Shown here piece after piece: positions 21,723 to 30,947 of a DNA stretch of 64,000 nucleotides. This DNA comes from Listeria monocytogenes ATCC 19117 (lineage in GTDB: Bacteria; Bacillota; Bacilli; Lactobacillales; Listeriaceae). Within the stretch, counting starts at the first letter, position 1. Every line of letters begins with the position of its first letter. A model generated the notes under the pieces. It was given only the letters and a program-made list of their open reading frames with translations. It was not told where the DNA came from and did no database searches. The stretch lies in the NCBI RefSeq assembly GCF_000307025.1, contig NC_018584.1, positions 176,001-240,000 of the forward strand, written 5' to 3'. The position numbers and the translations under genes are program-made.

Positions 21723-22604
21723 ATGAAAATAAGCATTACAGCACCAGCTAAAATTAATCTTTCACTTGATGCGCTGTACAAACGTGAGGACGGCTATCAT
21801 GAAGTGGAAATGGTGATGACAACAATCGACCTTGCTGATAGATTATACTTAGAACGCTTAGACGAAGACAAAATTGTGCTGGATGTAAAGGCACACTTTA
21901 TTCCAGAAGATCGTCGCAATTTAATTTATCAAGCAGCCCTCCTTTTAAAGAAGCGTTTTGACGTAAAGATGGGTGTGCGCATTACAATTGATAAGCACAT
22001 TCCTGTTTCTGCGGGTCTTGCTGGTGGTAGTTCAGATGCAGCTGCAGCGCTCAAAGGATTAAATGTCATTTGGGAACTTGGTCTTTCAATAGAAGAATTA
22101 GCCGAAATTAGTTCGGAAATTGCTTCTGATATCGCTTTTTGCGTATACGGCGGAACAGCGCTAGCAACTGGGCGCGGGGAAAAGATTTCTGCGTTACCTA
22201 ATATTCCTGGTTGTTGGATTGTGCTTGCTAAACCGAGCATTAGCGTGTCTACCCCGACTATCTATAAAGAACTTCAAGTAGATAACGTAGAACACCCAGA
22301 CACACAAAAAATGATTGAATCCATTAAAAATGGCGATTTAGACGGGATATTTGCGTCTACAGGAAATGTATTAGAGTCTGTGACATTAGAAAAAAATCCG
22401 CAAGTTAAACGAATAAAAGATCGGATGTTAGCGTTTGGTGCTGAGGCGGCCCTAATGAGTGGTAGCGGTCCGACAGTGTTTGCGCTTATCAAACAGTACT
22501 CCAGAGCAAAACGTGTCTATAACGGCTTGCGTGGCTTTTGTGAGGAAGTTTATATGGTTAGACCATGGGGTGAAGGCGAGAACGATACAAATATAAATAA
22601 TTAA
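21723..22604 (+). CDS. ispE: 4-diphosphocytidyl-2-C-methyl-D-erythritol kinase
   Basis: Phosphorylates CDP-ME in the non-mevalonate isoprenoid (MEP) pathway, which L. monocytogenes has in addition to the mevalonate pathway. This 293-residue GHMP kinase has [11 protein letters not shown] at the N-terminus, the ATP-binding glycine-rich [16 protein letters not shown] motif near residue 98, and a C-terminal [11 protein letters not shown] motif. RBS GGAGG lies 9 bases before the ATG. The next gene follows by about 20 bases and is probably cotranscribed. Confidence 0.95.
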   Translation: MKISITAPAKINLSLDALYKREDGYHEVEMVMTTIDLADRLYLERLDEDKIVLDVKAHFIPEDRRNLIYQAALLLKKRFDVKMGVRITIDKHIPVSAGLAGGSSDAAAALKGLNVIWELGLSIEELAEISSEIASDIAFCVYGGTALATGRGEKISALPNIPGCWIVLAKPSISVSTPTIYKELQVDNVEHPDTQKMIESIKNGDLDGIFASTGNVLESVTLEKNPQVKRIKDRMLAFGAEAALMSGSGPTVFALIKQYSRAKRVYNGLRGFCEEVYMVRPWGEGENDTNINN

Positions 22605-22625
22605 TGAATGAGAGGGGTCAAAGAA

Positions 22626-23363
22626 ATGAAAATTATTTTTAATGCAGATGATTTTGGAATTAGCCCGGGAGCAGTTTATGGTATTTTAGAGTCTTATAAG
22701 CGAGGCGTTGTGAAATCTACCACGCTTCTTGCTAATAGCCCGGCATTTGATTTGGCAGTTGAAGTTGCGAAAGAAAACCCAGGTCTCGATATTGGTGCGC
22801 ATTTGACCCTGACGTTCGGTTCTCCAGTCCTTCAAGGTTTAGAAACGCTAACGGATGATGATGGGCGTTTCCGCAGAAATTATACCTCACTTGAAAACGG
22901 CTTAGCTGATGTAGATATGAATGAGGTGGAGCGCGAGTTAACTGCACAAATCGAGAAAATTTTAGATGCAGGAATCACTATTTCTCATTTTGATACACAT
23001 CATTCAATTGAGCCGCTAATTTATCCCGTACAACATAAACTTGCGGAAAAATACGGTGTGAGCATTCGACGTCATTCTGATGTTTCGGACTTCGGTGCTA
23101 TAAAAACTCCTGACTTATTCGCTACGGAGTTTTATGCAGACGGTGTATCTTTTGAAACGATTAAAAAATTAGTACAAAAGCATATCGGAACGAATGATGT
23201 AGTCGAAGTGATGACTCATCCGGCATTTATTGATGAAACGTTGCGCGAAATATCTAGTTACGTAGAGCCGCGCATCAAAGAAGTTTCAATTCTAACTTCA
23301 AGAGAACTACAAGCATATTTAGGCCAACAAGAAGTAGAGATTATTAGTTTCCGCGATTTATAA
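22626..23363 (+). CDS. YdjC/ChbG-family carbohydrate deacetylase
   Basis: A 245-residue protein of the YdjC/ChbG family, which remove acetyl groups from chitin-type oligosaccharides (for example diacetylchitobiose). Metal and catalytic motifs are FNADDFG at the N-terminus, DIGAHLTLT around residue 58 and SHFDTHHS around 120. The start at 22626 follows GAGAGGGG; an in-frame ATG 18 bases earlier precedes that RBS. It lies close behind ispE, with no metabolic link apparent. Substrate is inferred from family. Confidence 0.87.
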   Translation: MKIIFNADDFGISPGAVYGILESYKRGVVKSTTLLANSPAFDLAVEVAKENPGLDIGAHLTLTFGSPVLQGLETLTDDDGRFRRNYTSLENGLADVDMNEVERELTAQIEKILDAGITISHFDTHHSIEPLIYPVQHKLAEKYGVSIRRHSDVSDFGAIKTPDLFATEFYADGVSFETIKKLVQKHIGTNDVVEVMTHPAFIDETLREISSYVEPRIKEVSILTSRELQAYLGQQEVEIISFRDL

Positions 23364-23371
23364 GAGCATGG

Positions 23372-23405
23372 GCCTGTCAAAGGATGTTTATTTGGCAGGC
23401 TTTTC
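23372..23405 (+). terminator. Terminator after ispE-ydjC
   Basis: The stem GCCTGTCAAA/TTTGGCAGGC with a 9-base loop is followed by TTTT. Confidence 0.85.
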
Positions 23406-23426
23406 GTTAGGTTAAAATAATAAATG

Positions 23427-23456
23427 TTGTCAATTTTATAGAAAACGTTTTATAAT
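23427..23456 (+). promoter_or_regulatory. Promoter of purR
   Basis: TTGTCA (23427-23432), 18-base spacer, TATAAT (23451-23456). The leader to the ATG is about 65 bases. Confidence 0.75.
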
Positions 23457-23526
23457 AGAGAAAATACGGACAAAATACGTGAAATAGCTTTTTAATATAC
23501 GGAATTTTATCAAAGGGAGAGAGATT

Positions 23527-24345
23527 ATGAAGATTCGTCGCAGTGAACGATTAATTGATATGACGCAGTTTCTATTATCGCATCCGCGAAAGTTAGTGCC
23601 GCTTACGATGTTTGCTGAACGTTATGGCTCAGCTAAGTCTTCTATTAGTGAAGATTTGGTTATCATAAAGAAAACATTTGAAGACAGAGGGATTGGTACG
23701 CTCGAAACTGTTCCGGGTGCTGCTGGTGGTGTGCAATATATTTCGATAGCGGGAAATGACGATGTGCTGGATTTTGTGCATACGCTATGTAATAGAATTG
23801 CGGAGCCAAACCGTTTGCTTCCAGGGGGCTATTTGTACTTATCTGATTTACTTGGAGAACCAGTAACGCTCAAAGCAATTGGTAAAATTTTAGCAACGAA
23901 ATTCAATAACCAAAAAATAGATGCGATTATGACTGTTGCGACTAAAGGGATTCCGATTGCACAAGCGGTTGCTGAACATTTAAGTGTCCCCTTTGTTATC
24001 GTACGTCGTGATAGCAAAGTGACAGAAGGCTCAACTGTAAGCATTAACTATGTTTCAGGTTCATCCAAACGAATCGAAAAAATGGAATTATCCAAACGAA
24101 GCTTAGCTGAAGGCTCTAATGTAGTAATTGTGGATGACTTTATGAAAGCTGGAGGAACAATTAATGGTATGAAAAATCTGCTAGAAGAATTCAACGCGCA
24201 TTTAGTTGGAATTGGCGTGTTAGTTGAATCCGAATATGCGGAAGAGCGCTTAGTGGATGATTACGTATCTCTTGTAAAAATAAAAAATGTGAACATGAAA
24301 GAAAAACAAATCGAAGTTGTTGATGGGAATTACTTTAATAGTTGA
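23527..24345 (+). CDS. purR: Purine operon repressor PurR
   Basis: A 272-residue repressor of purine synthesis genes. The N-terminal winged helix (about 1-74; RRSERLIDMTQFLLSHPRKLVPLTMF and SAKSSISEDL) binds PurBoxes; the C-terminal phosphoribosyltransferase-like domain (about 75-272) carries a PRPP-binding motif, VVIVDDFMKAGGTING, near residue 200. In Bacillus-type PurR, PRPP binding relieves repression. It has its own promoter, and RBS GGGAGAGAG precedes the ATG. The order ispE-ydjC-purR is retained near the B. subtilis arrangement. Confidence 0.95.
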   Translation: MKIRRSERLIDMTQFLLSHPRKLVPLTMFAERYGSAKSSISEDLVIIKKTFEDRGIGTLETVPGAAGGVQYISIAGNDDVLDFVHTLCNRIAEPNRLLPGGYLYLSDLLGEPVTLKAIGKILATKFNNQKIDAIMTVATKGIPIAQAVAEHLSVPFVIVRRDSKVTEGSTVSINYVSGSSKRIEKMELSKRSLAEGSNVVIVDDFMKAGGTINGMKNLLEEFNAHLVGIGVLVESEYAEERLVDDYVSLVKIKNVNMKEKQIEVVDGNYFNS

Positions 24346-24346
24346 T

Positions 24347-24383
24347 TCTAAACCCTGGAAAATATTCTGGGGTTTTTCTTTTT
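24347..24383 (+). terminator. Terminator of purR
   Basis: AAACCCTGG pairs imperfectly with CTGGGGTTT across an A/T-rich loop, followed by a T run. Confidence 0.7.
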
Positions 24384-24521
24384 TTGGGGGGCGAATTGCT
24401 ACTAAAAACAAATCAGTCTTCCGATGTACTTCACTCAGTTAACTTTTATGGTAGAATGAATTCTATCGTTACTACATAAAATTCAAGGCTTCTAGACTTT
24501 AGGAGCAGAAGGAGAACATTC

Positions 24522-25199
24522 ATGAAAAAGTGGGTTAAATGGTTAATTGTTATCGTAATTATCGCAGTAGTAGCCGTTGGTGCGGTTTTCTTGCTGTCGA
24601 AAAATAGTGGCTCCGTAACACAAGAAAAATTAGTTACAGCCAAAGTAAAACAAGGAGATATGAAAATCAATGCTACAGGAACAGGCGCGATTTCTCCGGT
24701 AAACACACAAGTTCCAGATTACGATGAACTTCAATTAGTAGCGCAAATGGACGAACTTGATATTCCTAACATCAAGAAAGACCAAGAAGTAAAAGTCACA
24801 GTAACAGCACTACCTGACAAAACTTATACAGGAAAAGTGAAAGAAATCGCAGAACAAGGTCAAGTACAAAATGGTGTGTCTAGCTTCTCTGTAATCATTT
24901 CTCTTGATAAAACAGACGATTTAAAAGCGGGTATGACTGCTGATGCTTCCATTTTAGTAAATGAGAAAAAAGATGCGCTATACGTTCCAATTGAAGCTGT
25001 TCAAAAAGACAGTGACGACAAATATTACGTATTAGTTCCAGAAGAAAAAGACAATGGGAAAACGAAAAAAGTGAAGAAATTTGTAGAAACTGGTCTTCAT
25101 AATGAAGATAATATCGAAATCACTAAAGGTGTTAAAAAAGGCGAAAAAGTAATCCTTCCTACACAAGAAACTTCTACGGTTCCTGGTGCTCCTAGCTAA
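24522..25199 (+). CDS. Short membrane-fusion (adaptor) protein of a MacAB-type exporter
   Basis: A 225-residue exported protein with one N-terminal hydrophobic segment (residues 6-27), then a short VKQGDMKINATGTGAISPVN strand, and a beta-barrel region (about 70-145; DELDIPNIKKDQEVKVTVTALP, GMTADASILVNEK) typical of HlyD/MacA-type adaptors. The coiled-coil hairpin normally inserted between the lipoyl half-motifs is missing, as the protein is only about 60% of the usual length. It precedes an ATPase and a MacB-like permease, so it is likely their extracytoplasmic partner. A -10-like TAGAAT lies about 70 bases upstream. Substrate unknown. Confidence 0.85.
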   Translation: MKKWVKWLIVIVIIAVVAVGAVFLLSKNSGSVTQEKLVTAKVKQGDMKINATGTGAISPVNTQVPDYDELQLVAQMDELDIPNIKKDQEVKVTVTALPDKTYTGKVKEIAEQGQVQNGVSSFSVIISLDKTDDLKAGMTADASILVNEKKDALYVPIEAVQKDSDDKYYVLVPEEKDNGKTKKVKKFVETGLHNEDNIEITKGVKKGEKVILPTQETSTVPGAPS

Positions 25200-25247
25200 G
25201 TTTTTTGTAAGTACAAATCAGACAAATTGTATGAAGGAGGGATAAAC

Positions 25248-25940
25248 ATGCCAAAACCGCTAATTGACATGAAAAATTTAACAAAAACGTATACGCTAGG
25301 CGGAGAAACTTTTAAAGCATTAGACGATGTTACTTTTACCGTTGAGCAAGGCGAGTTTTTATCCATCGTTGGTCCGTCCGGTTCCGGTAAATCCACTTTA
25401 ATGAATATGATTGGTTGTTTGGATGTTCCGGATGAAGGCAGCTATCACCTTGATGATGTAGATGTTTTTAAACTGAGCGATAATAAACTATCCGAAATCA
25501 GAAATAAAAAAATTGGCTTTATTTTTCAGCAGTTTAATTTGCTTCCAAAATTATCTGCCTTTGAAAATGTGGAACTACCACTAATTTATGCAGGACTAAG
25601 TGTTTCTGCACGAGAAAAAGCCGCAATCGAATGTTTAGAAAAAGTAGGCTTACTTGAAAAACGTAGAAACTTACCAACGCAACTTTCTGGTGGCCAACAG
25701 CAACGTGTGGCTATCGCAAGAGCACTCGCCGGCAAACCGCAAATTTTGCTAGCAGATGAGCCAACTGGTGCGCTCGATTCGAAAACAGGTAAAGAAGTAA
25801 TGGGAATCCTACAAGAATTGAATCGTGCTGGAAACACCATCGTTATGATTACGCATGATCCAACAATCGCCTCATACGGTACAAGAAGTATCCGTATTCA
25901 AGATGGTAAATTATTCCATGAGGAGGCGACGCAAGCATGA
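25248..25940 (+). CDS. ABC transporter ATPase, MacB/LolD type
   Basis: A 230-residue ATPase with Walker [11 protein letters not shown]-loop [10 protein letters not shown], signature LSGGQQQR and Walker [13 protein letters not shown] followed by the switch histidine MITHD. These are the features of the MacB/LolD/FtsE group of exporters or mechanotransmission ABC proteins. The start at 25248 follows AAGGAGGG. It overlaps the permease gene by 4 bases (ATGA-type coupling), so the two form one complex. Confidence 0.95.
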   Translation: MPKPLIDMKNLTKTYTLGGETFKALDDVTFTVEQGEFLSIVGPSGSGKSTLMNMIGCLDVPDEGSYHLDDVDVFKLSDNKLSEIRNKKIGFIFQQFNLLPKLSAFENVELPLIYAGLSVSAREKAAIECLEKVGLLEKRRNLPTQLSGGQQQRVAIARALAGKPQILLADEPTGALDSKTGKEVMGILQELNRAGNTIVMITHDPTIASYGTRSIRIQDGKLFHEEATQA

Positions 25941-27145
25941 ATGTTCTCCAAAGCATGAAAATGGCATGGAAACAATTAAAGGCAAGTAAATTAAGGTCTT
26001 TTCTAACCATGCTAGGTATTATTATTGGTGTCGCATCCGTTATTCTTTTAGTATCTCTAGGGAATGGTGTAACGCAAGAAGTTGATGACCAAATGGGCGA
26101 TTTGGGTTCGAATTTAATTACAGTAGTTAATAGCTCTGTTAATCCAAACGACAAATATACGTATGATGAAGTAATGAAATATCAAAACATTGATGGAGTC
26201 AAAAGCGTTTCTCCAGAATTATCTGGACAAGTCAATGCAACTTTTGATTATAAGAATTCAAGTAATAAGGTGATAGGCACGAATGACCAATATAAGGCCG
26301 CGCGTAGCCTAGAAATGAAGGAAGGGCGTTTCCTACTACCGATTGATACCGAATATGGCCAGAAAGTAGCTGTAATAGGCTCTACGGTAGCAAGTGATCT
26401 ATTTGGTTTTGGGGATCCGATTGGCGAAACCATTAGATTAAACGGAATGCCTTACAAAGTTGTTGGTGTCTTGAAAGAAAAAGGCGCGTCTATGATGGGA
26501 TCTAGCGATGACCAAATCTTTATTCCGATTTCTTCCGCTCAAAGGCTCCTAAAAGATACAAATGTCCGTACAATCTATGTAGAAACAAAATCTGCCGAAG
26601 ATGTTGATTTTGTAGTAAACACACTAGAATCACGTCTTGCGATTAAATTTGGTGACGAAAAAGAACAAGAAAAAAATGCGTCATCCGCACAAATGGGACC
26701 ATCTTATCAAGTCATTAATCAACAAGAGATTCTCAATGCTTTCAACACGATTAGTACAACGCTAACTACTGCGCTTGGTGCGATTGCTGCTATTTCACTT
26801 GTTGTTGGTGGTATTGGAATTATGAATATTATGCTAGTTTCTGTTAGTGAGCGAACGAGAGAGATTGGTATAAGAAAAGCGCTCGGAGCTAAAAAACGAG
26901 CCATCCTGTTACAATTCCTAATTGAATCCATTGTTATTAGTGTCTGTGGTGGGATTATCGGTATTATTATCGGGGTCTCAGGAGCGCTCATATTTGGCTC
27001 AGTCGCAGGTATATCGTCAGGAATAACTGCAGGAACCATTATCTTCTCCTTCGTATTCTCACTATGTATCGGAGTGATATTTGGTATCGCACCTGCTAAT
27101 AAAGCTTCGAAATTAAGACCAATTGACGCATTAAGATCCGAATAA
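25937..27145 (+). CDS. ABC transporter permease, MacB/FtsX family
   Basis: A 402-residue permease with the MacB topology: one N-terminal helix (about 18-42, LRSFLTMLGIIIGVASVILL), a large extracytoplasmic domain (about 45-270) and three C-terminal helices that follow SERTREIGIRKALGAKKRAIL, the typical FtsX/MacB cytoplasmic motif, and end with NKASKLRPIDALR. With the upstream adaptor and ATPase it forms a tripartite exporter. Candidate cargoes are peptides, lipoproteins or drugs; the sequence does not tell. Confidence 0.94.
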   Translation: MNVLQSMKMAWKQLKASKLRSFLTMLGIIIGVASVILLVSLGNGVTQEVDDQMGDLGSNLITVVNSSVNPNDKYTYDEVMKYQNIDGVKSVSPELSGQVNATFDYKNSSNKVIGTNDQYKAARSLEMKEGRFLLPIDTEYGQKVAVIGSTVASDLFGFGDPIGETIRLNGMPYKVVGVLKEKGASMMGSSDDQIFIPISSAQRLLKDTNVRTIYVETKSAEDVDFVVNTLESRLAIKFGDEKEQEKNASSAQMGPSYQVINQQEILNAFNTISTTLTTALGAIAAISLVVGGIGIMNIMLVSVSERTREIGIRKALGAKKRAILLQFLIESIVISVCGGIIGIIIGVSGALIFGSVAGISSGITAGTIIFSFVFSLCIGVIFGIAPANKASKLRPIDALRSE

Positions 27146-27149
27146 ATAA

Positions 27150-27190
27150 AAGAAGCCTGAAATAAGCTGTTTCGGGCTTCTTTTTTTACT
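27150..27190 (+). terminator. Terminator of the exporter operon
   Basis: AAGAAGCCTGAAA pairs with TTTCGGGCTTCTT, followed by a run of T. Confidence 0.88.
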
Positions 27191-27828
27191 AAAATTAGCT
27201 ACTAAGTTGTCTTGTCATCTATATTTAATCTTTTTGTCACAATTAAACGCTTTCAATAGCCGGTTTTGGTAAAAAATTTAGAATAAAAATAAAATTAATT
27301 CTCGCAACATGCATTAGAATGGGGTTTTGGGGGAATATAGTCTCTGTTGGTTAATTAGAGTAAATGGGATAGAGAAGTATAAAAATGTAAATATATGAGC
27401 TCTGTAAACTCATAAACCCTATATATATTGTATACAATTATTTTCGAAAAATGATAAATCAAATACCGTTTTACTGGTGTTATTGTCTGCAAAATAGTAT
27501 GATGATTACAGATTGATACTGTAATGGCAATGGTTTTGAAGTTTTTATACGTATGATGATAATTATTGTATACAAAACAAAAACTAGTAGGAACAATCTG
27601 TAAAAGTCAACGATTTTCAAAAAAAAAAACTTTTTTTTAGATTACAATTCACAAAGTTGTCAAATTTAGTTTTTTTTATTATTATGTTCATAGGGAAGAA
27701 TTTTACGTGAATATTGCTTGCTTTATAAAAGTAATTTTTTCTATGGGGGAATTTTTCTCGAGTGTGTACTTAAGTTGCATGTGAGCATTGTTTACTAGCA
27801 GCGCAACTAGATTAAGGTGGTGAAGATA
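27191..27828 (+). promoter_or_regulatory. Long AT-rich intergenic region upstream of spoVG
   Basis: About 640 bases with no convincing gene. It contains two identical palindromes TTGTATACAA (27428-27437 and 27566-27575, centres 138 bp apart), an inverted repeat ATTACAG-N7-CTGTAAT between them (27505-27525), an A11-C-T8 tract near 27620, a possible promoter TTGTCA with TATTAT near 27658-27685, and a short stem AGTTGC/GCAACT just upstream of the spoVG ribosome binding site. This looks like a multi-input regulatory region or the site of a lost gene; no function can be assigned. Confidence 0.5.
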
Positions 27829-28137
27829 ATGGAGATTACAGATGTGAGATTACGACGTGTTGAGACAGATGGGAGAATGAAAGCTATTTCTTCAATAACG
27901 ATTGACGGTGAGTTTGTTATTCACGACATTCGTGTCATCGATGGCAACGAGGGTTTGTTCGTAGCTATGCCAAGTAAACGTGGTGTTGACGGTGAATTCC
28001 GTGATATCGCTCACCCAATTAATTCTGACACTCGTGCAAAAATTCAAGAAGTAGTTTTAGCTGAATATGAGCGCGTTGGTGAAGAAGAAGCAACTGCAGT
28101 AACAGAAGAAGAATCTGAATCCGTTTCTGCTGAATAA
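27829..28137 (+). CDS. spoVG: SpoVG, RNA/DNA-binding regulator
   Basis: A 102-residue SpoVG protein starting [20 protein letters not shown], with the conserved [12 protein letters not shown] and [20 protein letters not shown] segments and an acidic tail. SpoVG proteins bind nucleic acids; in Listeria SpoVG is reported to bind RNA and affect lysozyme resistance, virulence and motility. The start at 27829 follows AAGGTGGTG; the in-frame upstream extension lacks an RBS. It lies before glmU as in Bacillus. My recollection is that EGD-e has two adjacent spoVG genes, but only one is present here. Confidence 0.96.
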   Translation: MEITDVRLRRVETDGRMKAISSITIDGEFVIHDIRVIDGNEGLFVAMPSKRGVDGEFRDIAHPINSDTRAKIQEVVLAEYERVGEEEATAVTEEESESVSAE

Positions 28138-28151
28138 TTTAAAATTTTCAA

Positions 28152-28177
28152 GGGCTAGCTGCGTGCTAGCCCTTTTT
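28152..28177 (+). terminator. Terminator of spoVG
   Basis: Perfect 9-bp stem AGGGCTAGC/GCTAGCCCT followed by T5. Confidence 0.92.
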
Positions 28178-28212
28178 GTGTACATGAAGCATGAAAAAAA
28201 TCATAAATAGCC

Positions 28213-28241
28213 TTGGTCTTCTATTTTTGCTATGGTATAAT
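28213..28241 (+). promoter_or_regulatory. Sigma-A promoter of a small orphan transcription unit
   Basis: TTGGTC (28213-28218), 17-base spacer, TATAAT (28236-28241). A strong RBS follows at 28261-28269. Confidence 0.75.
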
Positions 28242-28277
28242 TAATAGCAGGTTATAAAACAGGGAGGAGAATTTTAA

Positions 28278-28403
28278 ATGATGTTGCAAAAACAGGTCCA
28301 TTTTAGAAAACTTTTTTGTGGCATAAGTGTAAATTCTTCTTTTAGTAAGCAAATAAATAATCATACTATATCTTTCGGAATTTTCAAACAAATAAAACTT
28401 TAA
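28278..28403 (+). CDS. Small ORF of 41 codons, unknown function
   Basis: A 41-residue frame (MMLQKQVHFRKLFCGISVNS to the C-terminus FGIFKQIKL), not recognised. It is basic and has one cysteine. Support comes from its setting: a good promoter at 28213-28241, a strong Shine-Dalgarno AGGGAGGAG 8 bases upstream of the first ATG, and a terminator 10 bases after the stop. It could be a real small protein, a leader peptide affecting glmU by attenuation, or the reused expression signals of a deleted gene (I recall a second spoVG at this place in EGD-e). It shows no resemblance to SpoVG in this frame. Confidence 0.4.
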   Translation: MMLQKQVHFRKLFCGISVNSSFSKQINNHTISFGIFKQIKL

Positions 28404-28412
28404 ATTGAATCT

Positions 28413-28441
28413 TTACCTAAAAAAAGTAGGTAAGGTTTTTT
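28413..28441 (+). terminator. Terminator between the small ORF and glmU
   Basis: Stem TTACCTA/TAGGTAA with an A-rich loop, followed closely by T6. Confidence 0.8.
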
Positions 28442-28455
28442 ATTTGGGCGCATTC

Positions 28456-28484
28456 TTGAAAAAATGTAAATTTTACGTTATCAT
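28456..28484 (+). promoter_or_regulatory. Promoter of glmU-prs
   Basis: TTGAAA (28456-28461), 17-base spacer, TATCAT (28479-28484), about 40 bases upstream of the glmU start. Confidence 0.7.
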
Positions 28485-28523
28485 TCATAGTGGATGAATA
28501 GTGAATATTGGAGGTTCTATATA

Positions 28524-29897
28524 ATGTCAAAACGATATGCTGTAGTGCTTGCTGCTGGCCAAGGCACACGGATGAAATCAAAACTTTACAAAGTATTGCA
28601 TCCTGTTTGTGGAAAACCAATGGTCGAACATGTAGTAGATCAAATTTCGACGCTTAATGTTGATAAAGTGGTTACAATTGTAGGTCACGGAGCTGAGAAA
28701 GTACAAGAGCATTTAGCTGGTAAAAGCGAGTTTGTAAAGCAAGAAGAGCAACTCGGAACGGCGCATGCAGTACTGCAAGCGAAAGCGGAACTTGCAGGTA
28801 AAGATGGTGTGACGCTCGTTGTTTGTGGGGACACGCCTTTAATCGAAGCTAGTACGATGGAAGCTTTACTGAAATATCACCATGAAAAACGTGCAAAAGC
28901 AACTATTCTTACAACGGTTATTGAAGATCCTACAGGTTATGGTCGTATTATTCGTGATGACCTAGGCATTGTAGAAAAAATCGTAGAACATAAAGATGCA
29001 ACAGAAAAAGAACAACGTATTTCGGAAATTAACACTGGGACATATTGCTTTGATAATAAAGCTCTTTTTGAAGCGTTAGAGAATGTTTCTAACGATAATG
29101 TGCAAGGAGAATATTACTTACCAGATGTTATTAAGATTTTAAAAGATTCGGATGAAGTCGTTGCGGCTTACAGAATGGAGTCTTTTGAAGAGTCACTTGG
29201 AGTGAACGACCGAATTGCCCTAGCTGAAGCATCCAGATTAATGCAACGTCGAATTAACGAAAATCATATGCGTAATGGAGTAACGCTTGTTAATCCTGAA
29301 AACACGTATATTGATATAGATGTAAAAATTGGTCAAGATACAGTAATTGAACCAGGAGTTATGCTTCGTGGGGAAACTGTAATCGGTGATGATTGCGTGG
29401 TTACAACCGGCTCGGAAATCGTAAACAGTGTTATCGGTGAACGAGTATACGTCAGAACTTCTTCTATTTTCGAAAGTAAAGTTGGCGATGACGTTCAAAT
29501 TGGCCCATATGCGCACCTAAGACCAGAATCTGACATTCACGATCATGTGAAAATCGGGAACTACGTCGAAACGAAAAAAGCAGTGGTTGGTGAAGGAACT
29601 AAATTACCACATTTCATTTACATGGGAGATGCGGAAATTGGTAAAAACGTCAATGTTGGTTGCGGAAGTATTGCTGTTAATTACGACGGCAAAAACAAAG
29701 CGAAAACCATCATTGGGGATAATGTCTTTGTTGGCTGTAATTCAAACCTGATTGCACCTGTCAAAGTGGGAGATCGAGCTTTCATAGCTGCTGGTTCCAC
29801 GATTACAAAAGATGTTCCTGACGATGCGCTAGGCATTGCTCGTGCGAAACAAGACAATAAACTTGGTTATGCAAAACATTTGAATCACGGTAAATAA
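28524..29897 (+). CDS. glmU: Bifunctional N-acetylglucosamine-1-phosphate uridyltransferase / glucosamine-1-phosphate acetyltransferase
   Basis: Makes UDP-GlcNAc for peptidoglycan and teichoic acids in two steps. The 457-residue protein has the N-terminal pyrophosphorylase domain (about 1-230) with [20 protein letters not shown], and a C-terminal left-handed beta-helix acetyltransferase domain (about 250-450) with hexapeptide repeats and the [14 protein letters not shown] motif. The start at 28524 follows TTGGAGG; a longer in-frame extension has no RBS. It is followed by prs, the usual Firmicute pair, giving coupled nucleotide-sugar and PRPP supply. Confidence 0.97.
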   Translation: MSKRYAVVLAAGQGTRMKSKLYKVLHPVCGKPMVEHVVDQISTLNVDKVVTIVGHGAEKVQEHLAGKSEFVKQEEQLGTAHAVLQAKAELAGKDGVTLVVCGDTPLIEASTMEALLKYHHEKRAKATILTTVIEDPTGYGRIIRDDLGIVEKIVEHKDATEKEQRISEINTGTYCFDNKALFEALENVSNDNVQGEYYLPDVIKILKDSDEVVAAYRMESFEESLGVNDRIALAEASRLMQRRINENHMRNGVTLVNPENTYIDIDVKIGQDTVIEPGVMLRGETVIGDDCVVTTGSEIVNSVIGERVYVRTSSIFESKVGDDVQIGPYAHLRPESDIHDHVKIGNYVETKKAVVGEGTKLPHFIYMGDAEIGKNVNVGCGSIAVNYDGKNKAKTIIGDNVFVGCNSNLIAPVKVGDRAFIAAGSTITKDVPDDALGIARAKQDNKLGYAKHLNHGK

Positions 29898-29947
29898 TTT
29901 CCATTTGGGAATTTTAAAATTTTAATAAAAAATAGTGGAGGCTGATT

Positions 29948-30904
29948 ATGTCAAACGAGTATTTTGATCCAAAGTTGAAGATTTTCTCGCTAAATTCTAA
30001 TCGTGAACTAGCTGAAGAGATTGCGAAAGAAGTTGGTATTGAGTTAGGGAAATCAAGCGTTACTCATTTTAGTGATGGAGAAATCCAAATTAACATTGAA
30101 GAAAGTATCCGTGGTTGTCATGTATATGTTATTCAATCAACGAGTAATCCTGTAAACCAGAATTTAATGGAACTTTTGATCATGATTGATGCGTTGAAAC
30201 GCGCTTCCGCAGCAACAATTAATATTGTTATGCCTTACTATGGTTACGCACGTCAAGACCGTAAAGCAAGAAGTCGTGAACCAATCACAGCGAAATTAGT
30301 AGCAAACTTAATCGAAACTGCTGGTGCAACTAGAATGATTACACTTGATATGCATGCACCGCAAATCCAAGGTTTCTTTGATATTCCAATCGATCACTTG
30401 AATGCAGTTCGCCTTCTAAGTGACTATTTCAGTGAACGTCATTTAGGTGATGATCTAGTAGTAGTTTCCCCTGACCATGGTGGAGTTACTCGAGCTCGTA
30501 AAATGGCTGACCGTTTGAAAGCGCCGATTGCTATTATTGATAAGCGTCGTCCGCGTCCAAACGTAGCTGAAGTAATGAACATCGTTGGTAATGTAGAAGG
30601 GAAAGTTTGTATCATTATTGATGATATTATTGATACAGCTGGAACAATCACACTTGCTGCTAAAGCATTGCGTGAAGCAGGCGCAACAAAAGTTTACGCA
30701 TGTTGTTCGCACCCAGTTCTTTCAGGTCCTGCTATGAAACGTATTGAAGAATCGCCAATCGAAAAATTAGTTGTTACAAACTCCATCGCTCTTCCAGAAG
30801 AAAAATGGATTGACAAAATGGAACAATTATCTGTTGCAGCTCTTCTTGGCGAAGCAATCGTTCGCGTTCATGAAAATGCTTCTGTAAGTTCTTTATTCGA
30901 ATAA
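29948..30904 (+). CDS. prs: Ribose-phosphate pyrophosphokinase
   Basis: Forms PRPP from ribose-5-phosphate and ATP, for nucleotide, histidine and tryptophan synthesis. The 318-residue class I enzyme has [17 protein letters not shown] (ATP-binding flexible loop), [20 protein letters not shown], and the PRPP-binding loop [24 protein letters not shown] precedes the ATG. It marks the left border of LIPI-1, as in all L. monocytogenes strains, and converges on prfA. Confidence 0.97.
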   Translation: MSNEYFDPKLKIFSLNSNRELAEEIAKEVGIELGKSSVTHFSDGEIQINIEESIRGCHVYVIQSTSNPVNQNLMELLIMIDALKRASAATINIVMPYYGYARQDRKARSREPITAKLVANLIETAGATRMITLDMHAPQIQGFFDIPIDHLNAVRLLSDYFSERHLGDDLVVVSPDHGGVTRARKMADRLKAPIAIIDKRRPRPNVAEVMNIVGNVEGKVCIIIDDIIDTAGTITLAAKALREAGATKVYACCSHPVLSGPAMKRIEESPIEKLVVTNSIALPEEKWIDKMEQLSVAALLGEAIVRVHENASVSSLFE

Positions 30905-30910
30905 AATATA

Positions 30911-30944
30911 AAACAGGATGCCTCATTGAGACATCCTGTTTTTT
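30911..30944. terminator. Bidirectional terminator between prs and prfA
   Basis: AAACAGGATG pairs with CATCCTGTTT; a T run follows on the plus strand and a T-rich stretch on the minus strand. It serves both convergent genes. Confidence 0.88.
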
Positions 30945-30947
30945 GAT

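Noticed and set aside
27617..27638. A11-C-T8 tract as an intrinsic terminator
   Set aside because: It is palindromic only through A and T; there is no G/C stem, so termination is unlikely.
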